A stretch of DNA of 64,000 nucleotides from Dendrolimus kikuchii (GCA_019925095.2 CM034415.1:4373001-4437000), one strand, 5' to 3'; numbered from the stretch's first letter, positions 30,260-41,679 are shown. Translations and numbers: made by a program. The notes: a model not told the origin generated them from the letters alone.

Positions 30260-32055
30260 GGATGACTTATTCTGAAACAGTAGATTGAAAATGTGAGCTG
30301 TATAGCAATAAATTAAAATATTAAAATCCAAACTATCACCTCATAGGCTTATAACATCAATTAGTAAAGCATTCGAAATCAGGATTAACAAGATATTTAA
30401 GGATCCATAATTATGGTCATAGATCATAAAGTTTATGATGCGCGTCTTTTATGTCCAACTCCTTTATAGGCTACCGGCGACCATGTTGTTAAAAAAAATG
30501 TAATCTATGGTCAAACGTTTATCGATTTTGGCTTCTCAAATAATCTATATTGTGTCAGTATTTGATTTTTTTTTTGTTTATTTTAATAATATAAATACTA
30601 CCGGTATTTGAAAGTTAATAACATTTTATAATTACTCATAACATTTATATTTAAGAATATAGTAATAAATATTCTTTAATAATATAATTATGATTACTTT
30701 ATTCAAAGTTGAAAAATGTTAAAAACAAAACGCAATGCAAATTAAACATAAATATGGAGTTTGTTTAAATATGGTTCAAATTTTCTAGAATGATCTATTT
30801 TATGTTAAGAAATGCAAATGACGTAACCTAATAGTAAGTTAGTAACTATTTCCAGAATTTTGTTACTTCAGGTAATAAACCTACTATTGCATTCACCGTG
30901 TTGCATATTCAGGAAAAGAAAAATATATAAAATAGTACTCAACCTGTTTAGTAGAAGAAAATCCAAGATGACGGATATCTCAATGTCGATAAAACAGGAT
31001 ACCGCTGAAAGTTTATCGACCCTTCACCCAACAATCGCTATTTACAAGCATTATACATTATTATTTCACGTACCAGTAAAGAAGTAAACCAAAAAATATT
31101 GTTTAACCCAAAAAACATAAATCACAATCTTACAAACAAATAAAAAGTGTCATACCCGCATTTGATAACAGTGAAAATAGTCTGTGTGATATTTGAACGT
31201 GCTAAAATGACTAATAAAAGGGTTTGCATATTATTTTTCAAATAAATAGCTATAATATCACACATTTGGTGGAACAATGACGTAACTTGTAATTTTATAA
31301 AAAATTAACTATGTCAAAACAGATTTAACATAGGCATTTAGAGGAATATCACAGTATTGCATCTTGAATATATATCTATTATAATCATAACTCTACCACT
31401 ATGCTCCAATATCATTAAAAAAAATTAAAAAAAGAACATTAATTGGTCTCCGGTAAAAAAATAAAAACCGGTAATTAAGTCAATGTTCTACCTATATGTG
31501 TGTCTTCATCTATATGTCTTTGTGTATATAATTAAAATCACTGTATCGATTACAGTCCGTGTTAGCAAAAAAAAAAAAAATTTTTTGACGCCCCAAGCCA
31601 AAATTGATGGCAACTTTTTCAGATTAGGTGCAGTAACAAAATACAAGACAATGTTTGTCTATGCAATATATATTTTCACATGACAAAATGACTATTATGG
31701 AGGAATTGATTATTTATATAGTTTGCCGCAGGTTAAAAGTATTTGTTCGTTATTAAAGACAACTTAAACAAAATACGTTTTTCAAACATTTGACGGTTAA
31801 CTGACAGCACATATCCGCCATTTTGATTAAAGCCGCTGCAAACACTTTTCAGTGTAGGAAAAGTAAAACCCAAGACCAAATTGCTGACTTTCCCAGCAAA
31901 GGTTAGGTAAAAAGAACATTCAAACGTCTTCGTGTAAAACTAGATGAAGCAAAGGGTGTATGTTAGATCGTGATAGGTGGAATCTATAGTTTCTGCATAC
32001 TAGAATGGATAAAGGCGTGATGTTATGCATATAAATTTTAAAAAAAGTAACTGAC
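30260..32055. other. TE-poor AT-rich stretch flanking the phospholipase exon
   Basis: None of the repeat families of this window are visible here. On the minus strand it would be the intron or region downstream of catalytic exon A; I searched by eye for the next exon and found none. Small frames at 30860 and 31483 show no motif. Confidence 0.35.
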
Positions 32056-32253
32056 CTCCTATCGCATTTACAGTGGGAAATCGTGAACGGCCTAAAGTTG
32101 AAATAACCGTATTTCCGTTTAAACATTCCAATATTTCTTCTGCAGCTATCATGAGCCCTACAGCATCTATCTTCTCGCCTACTGGAACCCAGTTCTGTGT
32201 AATCATCCGCCAGTTGACCAGCGCCACACCATTTCGTGCCTGGCATTATGAAG
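32056..32253 (-). CDS. Group III secretory phospholipase A2, catalytic exon A
   Basis: Shows the calcium-binding WCGAG, the canonical catalytic 'DRCCRAHDSC', and 'KYGYFNF' then 'HCKCDRR', in the order of bee-venom-type enzymes. The donor is 'GGAG|gtcagt' and the best phase-compatible acceptor is 'gagagag|C' (weak pyrimidine tract). That gives 198 bp = 1+195+2, phase 2 on both sides, so it joins in frame to the exon ending at 34430. All key residues are present. The C-terminal exon was not found. Secreted lipid-hydrolysing enzymes of this type act in venom, digestion or eicosanoid supply; which applies here cannot be told. Confidence 0.87.
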
Positions 32254-32349
32254 CTCTCTCGTAGTGACCTTCGCGACCTGCCCAGTCGAAAATTATTGTT
32301 TGTAAACCCCTTCCATTATTTGTGATCCTAGTACTTGTCAAATTATAAT
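32254..32349 (-). other. Intron segment next to exon A
   Basis: The sequence 5' of exon A on the minus strand has the acceptor but lacks a strong polypyrimidine tract, so the exact acceptor is the least certain boundary of this gene. Confidence 0.4.
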
Positions 32350-32635
32350 AACAGCCCATGAACGTCTCATTACTCGGCTTGGGTCTCCCGCTATTGGGGA
32401 ATGGACAGTATACCCACCACGCTTGTCCAATGCAGCTTGGCAGGTTTGATAAATCGGTTATCTCCATGTGCAGGTTTCATCACGATGTTTTCCTTCACCA
32501 CTGTTAGTTAACACGTGGTAATATGCACATTAGGTAACAAAACTGCCTAAGTGGTACATGCGTTCCAGCCAGGGTTAGAACGCGTGCCCTTTGAGTTTGA
32601 GTGTATCATGACTATAAGTCTTGTCACATTTGACC
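32350..32635 (-). mobile_element. SINE-B (tRNA-headed) copy in the phospholipase intron
   Basis: Minus-strand sense: degenerate tRNA-like head near 32635, then 'tgcacattaggtaac'-related body, 'ggacaagcgtggtgggtata' and 'atgggctgttattataat' at the end. It is the only clear transposon between about 30.3 and 34.9 kb. Confidence 0.75.
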
Positions 32636-34429
32636 TTGATCTGAAGCAAGTAAACAGGTAGGTGGCCCACTTTATTAAAAGTGGTCAGTCAACGCGCCTA
32701 TAGATTTCTGCAACACCAGGAGCATTGCCAACGAATTAGTACAGTCCTTCTTAATTAATTCAAATCGCAGCGCAATGAGAAAACCTAGGCGGAAAATTCC
32801 CTCCAAGTTTTTTTTGTATGCCGAAATAATATTCTATAAGTATGGTAGCTTAATAAAATAAGTCGGAAATCCCACAAACCACCACATCAAAAATCCCCCG
32901 TTGTAGAGAAGTAAGCAGAGAAACATAGCCTCGACGTAGACTAAGCGATTCTAAACCATCTGTTAGTACAGTTATGGTGGTAAACAATAAACAAACAATA
33001 CAACGTCGCACGTTGTGATGCTGGATAGAGTCGATCTGGTAAGCAGGCACTCCAACCCATAGATGTGAACTGTACACCACATGCTATAATGCAAAGTGCA
33101 AGACGATGGTGATATCATTATGTAGGTATTATATACAAAAAATAAACGTAACTATCGGGCAGATAATTGATTTTTGAACAACTTATTAGTACCGAGACCC
33201 AAAGAAAAATGGTTTCCATCGCAAAGGAATTTTGTAGAATGTAGATGCATTGAAGAAAAGAACCCACTTCACATGAAGGAGTAATGATGATTCCCAAACA
33301 GGCATGATATAGAGATGTTTTTGAAATGTGCTTTTAAAGCGAAGAGCTGCGATACAGCCTAAATTTACTTCTCAACATTTCCGCAATGATTAAAGCGTTG
33401 TCAAATTGTTCTCAGTAAATCAGTAGCTAAGTAGTTTGTTTGTATATTTTTTGTTTCTTTTTTCCAATCTTAAATGTGTAGGTATTTGACAGTTAAAGCA
33501 ATATAGATATTTTTATCATCATATAAAACGTCACAGCCTCCTTTATTTTATATGGATGTATTTGTGACGTCATGATTATAACGAATCGAGTAGTTTATAC
33601 CTAAGAGCTTAACGGAAGTTCAGCAGCTTTATGCTGAGACTGATGGCCCTTTTAGGATAAGATTATATTACTTTACTTTTAAAATTTGTTAACAATTTTA
33701 CCTACACTATCCAATGTAATTTGTCCTGAATAAAATGATTTTCTTTCTTTCTTTATTGATTGAACAGTAATTAAACTTATGTAAATGACGAATTTTTAAA
33801 AGGAAATTGTTAGTAAAATATTAAAACATACGCTCTCTTTTATGTATATTGTTTTAGAATTTATTTAAAATGTCACCAATATCCAATTGTACATAGTACA
33901 TCGAAAAACAATGTAACGAATGGCAATCATCCAGTAAAACAACATTAATCTGAAAAGTTCCTAAAGTCTAGACAACTAGATGGCGCCACTTTTTTGTTTT
34001 TTAATTGTTTTAATGCTAAATCAATTAAAAATGTAAATAAAACTTGTTAAAACTTTTTTAGTATGTAATAATTAAATACATCAAACTAGTTCATTTTTAC
34101 GTTTTAATAGCAACGCAGTGATAAATGGATAAAGAAAATGTAAAGAAATGGACGATGTTTATGAATAAAATACGTGCAACGACATTTTTTGTTATATGTG
34201 TATATCTCTGTCTGTAGCTTTCTTTTCTGACGGGAATTATTATGAAAAGATTTACATCGAAAATTTTAAACCAAATTTTGATAATTAAATCGAAAAATAA
34301 GGTCATTGTTAATATCACATAAAATATCATAACGTTTCCCGACAAAAACTGTTGATGATGATAATTTTGATCATTAACACAAGACTAAAATTATTTAAAT
34401 AAAATCACTCAAAATCTTAAAATATTTAC
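32636..34429. other. Putative phospholipase intron, AT-rich
   Basis: Lies between the exons at 34430 and 32253 on the minus strand. No transposon or RNA gene is recognised. Short frames at 32850 and 34097 have no motif. Confidence 0.4.
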
Positions 34430-34822
34430 CTAGTTACCGAATTCTCATCCAACATATCCTTATTTTGTAACAAAAACTTCATTTCTTCATGCTTTTCCAG
34501 ACATTGCATTTTTAATTTGTCATAATCAAGCCAACTAGCGACATCTCTTGGCAGCTGCTCGTTATTTTTCAGCAACCGATAACTAACATTCCTATAATGT
34601 CGGTAAAACAGTTCTTCTTTAAAATTATGGGTCTTTTTCTCCAAAAGTCTAGACGTTTCTTCATCTAAAGCTAGTTTTAGCTCTTTTCGCAATACTCTAA
34701 GGAAATTTCTAGCTGATTTGGATTGAGTTATGTATTCACAATCTTGGATTTCGCCTGTCGGTGAGTAAATTACTTGGACAAGATGGCGGCCGTCTGTCAG
34801 CTGGCGTAGTTTTAGGCCCGAT
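34430..34822 (-). CDS. Group III secretory phospholipase A2, upstream exon
   Basis: A 393-bp exon, acceptor 'cttgttccag|A' and donor 'ACTAG|gtaaat', phase 2 in and out (1+390+2). It encodes 'LRQLTDGRHLVQVIYSPTGE', then 'DCEYI', a pattern found N-terminal of the catalytic domain in insect sPLA2 proteins. A charged helical region (KELKLALDEETSRLLEKK) follows. It contains no signal peptide, so at least one further 5' exon must lie beyond 34822. Downstream phase matches either catalytic exon. Confidence 0.75.
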
Positions 34823-34924
34823 CTGGAACAAGGATAAAGCTTTAAATTTCCCAATAAACTCGAGTTTGATGGGACGCTATTAAAATTTCTAAAATAACAT
34901 GTATACGTAAATATTTATAGGTTA

Positions 34925-35290
34925 TGAAGTAAAATGTCATTCGTTGCCTCAAATGCATTTCGCACACTACCGTGTCCTTTGCTAGGGATTAGACCAAAGC
35001 GATGAGATGTGAGCCACGAATAGCTACCAGAGTCCTTTGCCGGCTTGTGTGGAGACTCAACTAATCAATACTCCACTAAAACCACCCTCCTCCCATGTGC
35101 CCCGCGCTCATGGTAGGAAAAGCGTGAGACTTAGAACGTAGTTACGCCCACGCTGATCCTAGCGCATCAGTGCTTGAGAGTGCCCCGGGAATCAGGGCAA
35201 ACTCACTTCGTCAACAGGGGTGAAGACTTCTCCACTCCCTAGATGCTGGAGGGCAATGTGGTACACAGAATGTGATAATACTCGGCAAGC
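34925..35290 (-). mobile_element. R1-clade-related LINE 3' end, degraded
   Basis: 'gcctcaaatgcatttcgcac', 'ctttgctagggattagacca' and 'ccactaaaaccaccctcctc' match 49229-49469 closely, and the terminal part resembles the 3' UTR at 22361. The poly(T) is lost. No coding. Confidence 0.6.
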
Positions 35291-35469
35291 ACTCTATCGA
35301 ATTGTATTCGAATAGATACAAGTTGTTACACGAGAATTTATTTTAATTTTGAAGTAACAAAGTATTTTATTGTTGGTTTTATTAAAACTTATTTATTTTA
35401 CTAATTAAATATTACATAAGTAGAATTAGTTTTATTAATTATTATTATTTTTTAATAAAAAAATTGTGT

Positions 35470-35580
35470 CGTTTTGGTCTTACGCCAAAAGGAAGGTCTG
35501 CACTGAAAATCAGCGTTGTGTCGGATATAATTCCGGCACGGCAATATGCTGAGTGCAAACCTTGTTACAAATTCTCGAAA
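35470..35580. repeat. Family-G-like repeat, diverged
   Basis: 'ggtctgcactgaaaatcagc ... caatatgctgagtgcaaacc' has the same foldable layout as 5935-6060. Confidence 0.4.
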
Positions 35581-35699
35581 GATGCTCTGTGTATAATAAT
35601 GTATAAGAAATGTAATTACGTCGCTATTTCTTCAAATTAAGTTTTTCTTTCCTTCTTTACGTAATAATCAATTGAAGAACAATACAAAAATAATCTAAC

Positions 35700-36365
35700 A
35701 CTAATGTTTTTGTGATAACTCCTTTACAGTGCAGGCTATCAAACTATGAAATGCGCTGCCTCTTACTGTCAGCGAGGCCAAAACATTGCCTATATTTAAG
35801 AACTTTCTCAGAAAACACAATTTTTCTTTAAATAATTATGCCTAATTCTTATACTATTAACTAATAAAAATATACCTATATCTTATAAATATGTTTGTTT
35901 GTATTTCCATAATATTATAAAGAGGTAAAGTTTGTGAGTTTGTGACGTTGTAGGGGGTAATCTCTGGATCTACTAAACCGATTTTAAAGATTATTTTACT
36001 GTTCGAAAGCTACGTTAACAGGGAGTGTCGTAGGCTATATAACATGACGCTATATACTACGGGGGCGGGACAGAGCGCGGGTGAAACCGCGACGGGCCGC
36101 TAGTAATTTATAAAGTAGTTAAAGTATGTGTATTTAACTTATAAAATAGTAGAAGTATAACATTATGTATTTAAGTTATTTACAATCTAATGCACAGCAC
36201 CACCTAGATTGCTAGATTAGTTTGAAATATACTTTAAGTTTGGTTGCCTGGAAGAGATTGCTTTGAGCGATAGGGCCGCCTATTGTTTTTACCCTGACTA
36301 TATTGTAATAGTATATTTTTCTATTTTTTTTTTATTTAGCGAGCAATTAAGTGTTATCTACCTAT
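35700..36365 (+). mobile_element. CR1-type LINE C-terminus and 3' UTR, interrupted by a Helitron
   Basis: 35720-35850 encodes 'FTVQAIKL*NALPLTVSEAK' with an in-frame stop. The matching 3' end ('gcctggaagagattgctttg', 'agcgatagggccgcctattg', TATC tail) follows at 36240-36365. The Helitron at 35909-36103 lies between, within the UTR. Confidence 0.7.
35909..36103 (+). mobile_element. Non-autonomous Helitron, second subfamily
   Basis: Starts near 'ccataatattataaagaggt' and ends 'gggtgaaaccgcgacgggcc ... CTAG|T'. The body ('gggtaatctctggatctact', 'ggctatataacatgacgcta') differs from the other Helitrons in the window. Confidence 0.7.
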
Positions 36366-36483
36366 CTGTCTAAAAATTACATTCTCCCAGTAAACAACAA
36401 AATCGAAAAACTCGTACTTTTTCTTAAATTATCTGGCTTCATAACAAATACTTTAAAACTATGCCTTATTTTTATCCTCATCA

Positions 36484-37320
36484 CTTCATTTGTCATGGTC
36501 TAGCTTCAGCCAAATTGTAGGTAGTTGACTGATGCCAGACTACGAAGCTCCTGTGGCCAAACGATAAGACACATTAATAAACATAAAAAAATTCAGATAA
36601 ACAGCCAATTCTTGCTTATAGTCGATCAATATTTTCAAAGGGCGAAAACAGACAATAGATTATTGTTCCCCAGCTGCAAATTGTCACTGCAGAAAAATTC
36701 AAATCACATATCGGTAAAGGTTTATAACAAACTTCCCGAAGATTTTAATTATCTGTACACAAATCTTTTCAAACAAAGACTAGGGATTTTTGGCGGGAAC
36801 TGAAAGGAGATGTTGTGCTGTGCAGTTTTATTAAAAATGAACAATAATTGTATGATATTGATAGTTTTTGAGTAGTAACTATGTGTTTTTGTGAGAAATG
36901 TGAAGTGTGTAGTCAAATGTGGCCTTTCGAGTTTTCACAAGAACCCTGTTATACGGCGTCGATGGTAGCCTGCGATACACTTGCGCCTGGATTAAAGGTC
37001 TAGTTGCTAAACCATAAACTAAAAAAAAACAAAGACTACATAAATGGCTGTTGGATAAATGTTTTTACTCCCTGAACGAATTTTTAGGGTAATTTTTTGA
37101 CAAGTTGCATATGAATGACATTAATCTATATATATATATTTTCTGTTCTTGTTAATTTAGTAATAATAATTATTATTGTGATAATGTGTTTTATCAAAAA
37201 CACATCTTAAAGAACATTTGCACGCCTCATAGACAAAACGTGTGAATCTAATATTCTAATGTCACCTGAAATTTATATACTATGTTTTAAGCAAATAAAT
37301 GAATTTGAATTTAAAACAAT
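36484..37320 (+). pseudogene. LINE C-terminus interrupted by SINE-C
   Basis: Before the SINE: 'DNRLLFPSCKLSLQKN' and 'VKVYNKLPEDFNYL ... LFKQRL'. After it: 'HKWLLDKCFYSLNEFLG' and a stop. Joined conceptually they form one LINE C-terminal tail of the NKLP...YSLNEFL type. The 3' UTR runs to about 37320. Confidence 0.7.
36783..37026 (+). mobile_element. SINE-C, tail type 1, with 12-bp target-site duplication
   Basis: Bracketed by AAACAAAGACTA at 36771-36782 and 37027-37038. Starts 'gggatttttggcgggaactg' and ends 'ttgctaaaccataaactaaa' with a short A-rich tail. Confidence 0.88.
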
Positions 37321-37474
37321 TGTTCATTTTCAACCAAGTAAGATACGCATGTTTTATTGTAATTAAAAATACGCGGCTAAAATTCACCTTTATTGATTTT
37401 TCAGTTACCACAATAGCAAGCAGAGAAACTAAGTCCATAGAGCCTTGTCAGATTAATTAATTATATTATTAGAA

Positions 37475-38100
37475 TAGAAAGTCGTGGTAGCGTAATGGCT
37501 AGCGCATGCGTCCCACGTTCAAAGGGTGCGGGTTCGAATCCTGGCCGGAACGCATGCATCACTTAGGCATTTTTTTAACCTTTTTTTATTGCAGGAGATC
37601 AGCAGACAGGCAGACGGCCCACTTGATGGAAAGCGGTTACCCTCGCCTATGGACATTTGCAACAGCAAAGTAGCTACAAATGCGCTGCTGCTCTCTTAAG
37701 GGAAACCTAGAACCTGGTCACTAATGCCGGAACACAAATTAAGGTTGTTATGGCGACATACTTTAGACCAGGGGTGGTAGCCATCCAGTCGGGCAAATAC
37801 CCTACCACCTGGCTGTGGGTTGTTAAGTCGCCTCTTACGAAAGGCCGCCCGGCCGCAGGAAATTGTATTCTTTCTCCGTTCCTGCACGGATACCATACGG
37901 ACCTAATGTGCATATTGTTACAATTACCACGTGCTAACAATGGTGAAGGAAAACATCGTGAGGAAACCTGCATATCGAGATAACCGATGTGTCAAACCTG
38001 CCAAATCGCCTTGGACAAGCGTAGCGGGTATACTGTCTGCTCCCCTATAGTGGGAGGCCCGAGCTCAGCAATGGGGCATTTATGGGCTGTTATTATCAGT
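37475..38100 (+). mobile_element. SINE-B (tRNA-headed), interrupted by SINE-A
   Basis: The head 'gtggtagcgtaatggctagc ... gggttcgaatcctggccgg' has recognisable A- and B-box-like Pol III promoter elements. The body ends '(ATT)n' at 38100. ATTATTAGAA at 37465-37474 and 38101-38110 is the target duplication. Without the nested SINE-A it is about 310 bp. It is not a functional tRNA: the head lacks a full acceptor stem. Confidence 0.88.
37578..37892 (-). mobile_element. SINE-A, full-length, nested in SINE-B
   Basis: Complete from poly(T) to 'ctgcacggata'. It divides the SINE-B body after 'acttaggcattttttt'; compare the unbroken SINE-B at 44822-44850. Confidence 0.9.
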
Positions 38101-38110
38101 ATTATTAGAA

Positions 38111-38811
38111 CAGTTTGTAAAAAATATACATATTGTCTGCGATAAACAGAACTTTTTCAATCATTACAACCTCATTTCATTACTTCATAATATTATTACA
38201 AATCACACATGTCACTCGTCTTACATACGTCTAACATAAATATTAATCATAAATAATATATATAAATTATAAACATAAAAAACTGTAAAATACAAAATAT
38301 ACATGTGAAATCAACACAGACTTTTATATTAATATATTAATAAAACACATATAATAATTGATTAATTTTGTGAAATATAAGCTCTAACAAATTCCATGCT
38401 ATATTCTCGTTTCAGACTATAATGTTTATTAACTTGCATCTAAACAAACATTTCATTTTTAAAAATGACATTAATTAATTTGTCTAATAAAACGTAATCG
38501 AAAAACGCCTCAATCGTGTCTATGGTATCTCGTGCTCATAAAAATATATAATTAAAACCATAAACCCAAACTAAACATCGTTAGAACAGCTTTCACTCGT
38601 TCACTTATTTATCTAAGTACTTTTGATTCGTTGAATGTCTCCTGCTACTTAATCTTATCCTAAATAAGTAAAACTCACATTAAAAATCGAATACAATTAT
38701 TAGATATAGTGATGAGCATACCATCTCTATGTTTTATTTTTGAACTTTTTTTTTATCAAATTTGTACGGTTACAGTTATATCTATTTATGCTACTATTGG
38801 CCAACGCCCAG
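38111..38811. other. AT-rich spacer, nothing recognised
   Basis: No gene, RNA or repeat boundary seen. Confidence 0.25.
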
Positions 38812-38994
38812 AAATAACCCACAGCCAGGTGGAAGGGTATTTGATGGCTTCCACTCCTGGTCCAGGTGACCAGGTATCAGTCCCCCTTTCGAGAGCGGTA
38901 GCACCTATGGTGTTGCAAATGTCCATAGGCGATGTAATCGCCTTGCATTAGATGGGCCGTTTGCCTGTCTGCTGAACTCATGCAATACAAAAAT
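38812..38994 (+). mobile_element. SINE-A copy, sense strand, diverged
   Basis: Begins 'aacccacagccaggtggaag' and ends 'ctgaactcatgcaatacaaa'. About 60 internal bases are missing and it has more substitutions than other copies. Confidence 0.75.
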
Positions 38995-39079
38995 TATTTC
39001 TAAGTGATAATCATTCGAGATTTTAGTGGTCACTTAAGAATTTTAATATTATTTATTATAAACCTCAGATAGTAGGAGT

Positions 39080-39262
39080 AGAATTCGCCACAAAGACAGG
39101 CAAGGGAATCTTAGTCCATACAGCCAATTCTGATGTATAAGTCTGCGCTATATAGGTAGTGCAGTTGAATTGTAGGCTACAACTGACGCCATTCAACAGA
39201 GTTCTTGTGAAAACAGGTCATATTTGACTACATAATTCACATTTCTCACAAAAACACATAAT
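39080..39262 (-). mobile_element. SINE-C copy, tail type 2, partial
   Basis: On the plus strand 'gacaggcaagggaatcttag', 'tccatacagccaattctgat' (tail 2) and then the body to 'ctcacaaaaacacataatta'. The head is missing. Confidence 0.7.
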
Positions 39263-39344
39263 TATCAGTTGGCACCAACACAATTGGTAACCTGAAAAAA
39301 AATCAGGGGGCCTAATTCAGAACAGCAGATTCAATACAAATTTA

Positions 39345-39780
39345 AATTTTTTTGTCTGTCTGTTAGATCATCACGCAAAACCACTTGAAACTCGACGAAG
39401 GGCTAGCTTATATCCCGGGAAATCTTTTCAGTGGTATAGACGAAAATAGCGAAAAAGATGGCGCTGCGATCACATCTCTTTTTGGAAACTACAGAACGTA
39501 TATGAATGAAACTCGACATAGTGCTGGCTTATATCCCGAGTTAATACATAGAATACATTATATCCCGACAAATTACGTCATTTTCTTTGAATGGACGGAT
39601 TAGCAAAATAGATGGCGCTGCAATTCACTGATAAATACCTACATGGTCATAAACAGCATGTCATTCATTGTATTACTTCAAATCAGGTTGGCTTCGACGC
39701 ACCTCTTTGTTTTATTGGGTAGTTGTCTAAACTATATGGACTTAGTTTCTTTCTTATTATTGTACGTAAAATCCGCATTG
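39345..39780. repeat. Family-L dispersed repeat, copy 1
   Basis: 'aaaaagatggcgctgcgatc', 'tcaggttggcttcgacgcac' and 'atatggacttagtttctttc' recur inverted at 62495-62880; the end also recurs at about 37425-37440. The opening ('ttgtctgtctgttagatcat') resembles Helitron-type sequence. A 72-codon open frame here is part of the repeat. Confidence 0.55.
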
Positions 39781-39840
39781 AGTTTTAATATAAGTAATAT
39801 AAAGTACTACCTAGGATTTGAGACGCAGCGTAACTTTTTT

Positions 39841-40152
39841 AATTTTTTTATTGTATGAGTTTAGCAGACAGGCAGACGGCCCACTTAATGGAAAGCGGTT
39901 ACCACCGTCTATGGACATTTGCAACACCCAAAGTGCTACAAATGCACTGCTGCTCTCTTAAGGGAGACTGGAACCTGGTCACTAATGCCGGAACACAACT
40001 CAAGGTTGTTATGGCGGCATACTCTAAACCAGGGGTGGTAGCCATCCAGTCGGGCAAATGCCCTACCACCTGGCTGTGGGTTGTTTTATCGCCTCTTACG
40101 ACAGGCCGCCCGGCCGCAGGAAATTGTATTTTTTCTCTGTTCCTGCACGGAT
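39841..40152 (-). mobile_element. SINE-A, full-length, entered by a Jockey fragment at its 5' end
   Basis: Complete from T-rich tail to 'ctgcacggata'. Its terminal 18 bases are duplicated at 40136-40153 and 40395-40412 on either side of the Jockey piece. Confidence 0.88.
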
Positions 40153-40153
40153 A

Positions 40154-40394
40154 CTTCCAAAATAAAGTATTGAAAGGCATTCGACCTCCATCGGGACCTA
40201 AAAGTGGAGTTTGTCACCAGCATTATTAAGAAATACGCAGAAGCCCACGAGCATAGGCATCATGTGAATGTCGAAGCGATCCAGCTCTTCGACAAAACGG
40301 ACATAATGAGAAGGCTCAAAGGACACAACCATTTGAACTAGTGCTATAAACAGAACAAAAGTGTAGTATAATGTGCTAGCTATAATATTCTTTG
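40154..40394 (+). mobile_element. Jockey-clade LINE 3' fragment with 18-bp target-site duplication
   Basis: Contains 'FQNKVLKGI' then, after a roughly 30-bp deletion relative to 17816-18150, the 'VTSIIKKYAEAHEHRH' and 'LFDKTDIMRRLKG' region and UTR. The flanking duplication tctgttcctgcacggata lies in the SINE-A end. Confidence 0.85.
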
Positions 40395-40434
40395 TCTGTT
40401 CCTGCACGGATAAACTCTACAACTAACTATAACT

Positions 40435-40650
40435 ACATACATACATACATACATAGCTTCACGCCAGTTCCTTTGCGGGGTAGGCACGAACAACAGAGTG
40501 CCATTTAGGCTTATTCTTACACACCTCACTTGCCTCTTTGACATTCATAACTCTTGTCATGCACACTCGTCTGTTCTTAAGGCTCCTGACATCACCTTCT
40601 GCTAGTACACGATCAATTTGATCATTTAAGGTGTGTCGTGGCCTTCCACG
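40435..40650 (-). mobile_element. RTE-type LINE 3' end with 13-bp target-site duplication
   Basis: ACTAACTATAACT at 40422-40434 and 40651-40663 brackets the terminus and a (CATA)5 tail. 5'-truncated within the GRPRHT region. Confidence 0.9.
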
Positions 40651-40867
40651 ACTAACTATAACTGTAGTAGAAAATAAAACTGTACAACACAAGATCATTC
40701 TTCAGTCCCCACCAAAATCTCTTCTAAGGGCTTACTCTCAAACGACTTTAGGGCGTCATTTGTTTTTGTTTTCGAAATTATTTTGCTCGGTTTTTCATAT
40801 TTAAATGCATTTTCCATTCCATTGTTATTTCATTTTTATTATTACAACTTACATTTTTCTGTTTCTT

Positions 40868-41184
40868 ACATACATACAAACATAACTTCACGCCAGTTCC
40901 GTTGCGGGGTAGGCACGAACAACAGAGCGCCATTTAGGCTTATTCTTACACACCTCACTTGCTTCTTTGACATTCATAGCTCTCGTCATGCACGCTCGTC
41001 TGTTCTTAAGGCCCCTGACATCACCTTCTGCTAGTACACGATCAATTTGATCATGGAAGGTGTGTCGTAGCCTTCCACGACTTCTGCATCCATCCACTTT
41101 TGCATTGTATATCTGTTTAGTCATTCTTTCATCATGCATTCTTTCCACATGCCCGAACCACCGGAGCATTCCTTTCCTTACCTA
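40868..41184 (-). mobile_element. RTE-type LINE 3' end, about 315 bp
   Basis: The frame from 41169 to 40888 encodes 'LRWFGHVERMHDERMTKQ' to 'AYPATELA'. The 3' tail is (CATA)n with a CAAACA variant. The target duplication is unclear (possibly CTTAC). Confidence 0.85.
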
Positions 41185-41396
41185 CCACGGCATGCCAAAC
41201 CGGTGCGCGCAGGCGGCGAAACGGGGAGCACAAGGACATGACACGCAGATGATCGCAGATGATACGCGTATGACACTCGGATGCTAAATCCGTTATGCAT
41301 GATACGTTCTAGTGGGCATAGTTGACTGTATCGTACTTTTTACCGAGCCTGATACGTTCACAGCATGGTCATGGTGTGGTCCGGTGTAGTGGGTAG
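41185..41396. other. Unassigned segment, less AT-rich
   Basis: 'ggtgcgcgcaggcggcgaaa' and several GATACG/GATGAT repeats, but no coding frame or family identified. It is the target region of the SINE-C insertion. Confidence 0.3.
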
Positions 41397-41409
41397 AAAC
41401 CTTAACGCC

Positions 41410-41679
41410 GGGAGTTTTTTGGCGGGAACTGAAAGGGGATGTTGTGCTGTGTAGTTTTATTTTCTAAAAATGTGTAAAATTACTCTAAAATGAACAATTT
41501 TTGTAGGATATTAATAGTTTTTGTGTAGTAATTATGTGTTTTTGCGAGAAATATGAACTATATAGCCAAATGTGGCCCTTCGAGTTTTCACAAGAACTCC
41601 ATTGAATGGTGTCGATTGTAGCCTACAATACAATGGTGCCTGGCTTAAAGACCTAGTTGCCAAGCCTTAAACATAAAAA
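41410..41679 (+). mobile_element. SINE-C, tail type 1, with 13-bp target-site duplication
   Basis: AAACCTTAACGCC at 41397-41409 and 41680-41692 defines both ends: 270 bp, starting 'gggagttttttggcgggaac' and ending 'ttgccaagccttaaacataa'. Reference copy for tail type 1. Confidence 0.92.

Noticed and set aside
37481..37550. A tRNA gene with A and B boxes; also 44749-44815
   Set aside because: The sequence is the head of a SINE repeated in the window with a shared non-tRNA body and (ATT)n tail, and lacks a complete cloverleaf.
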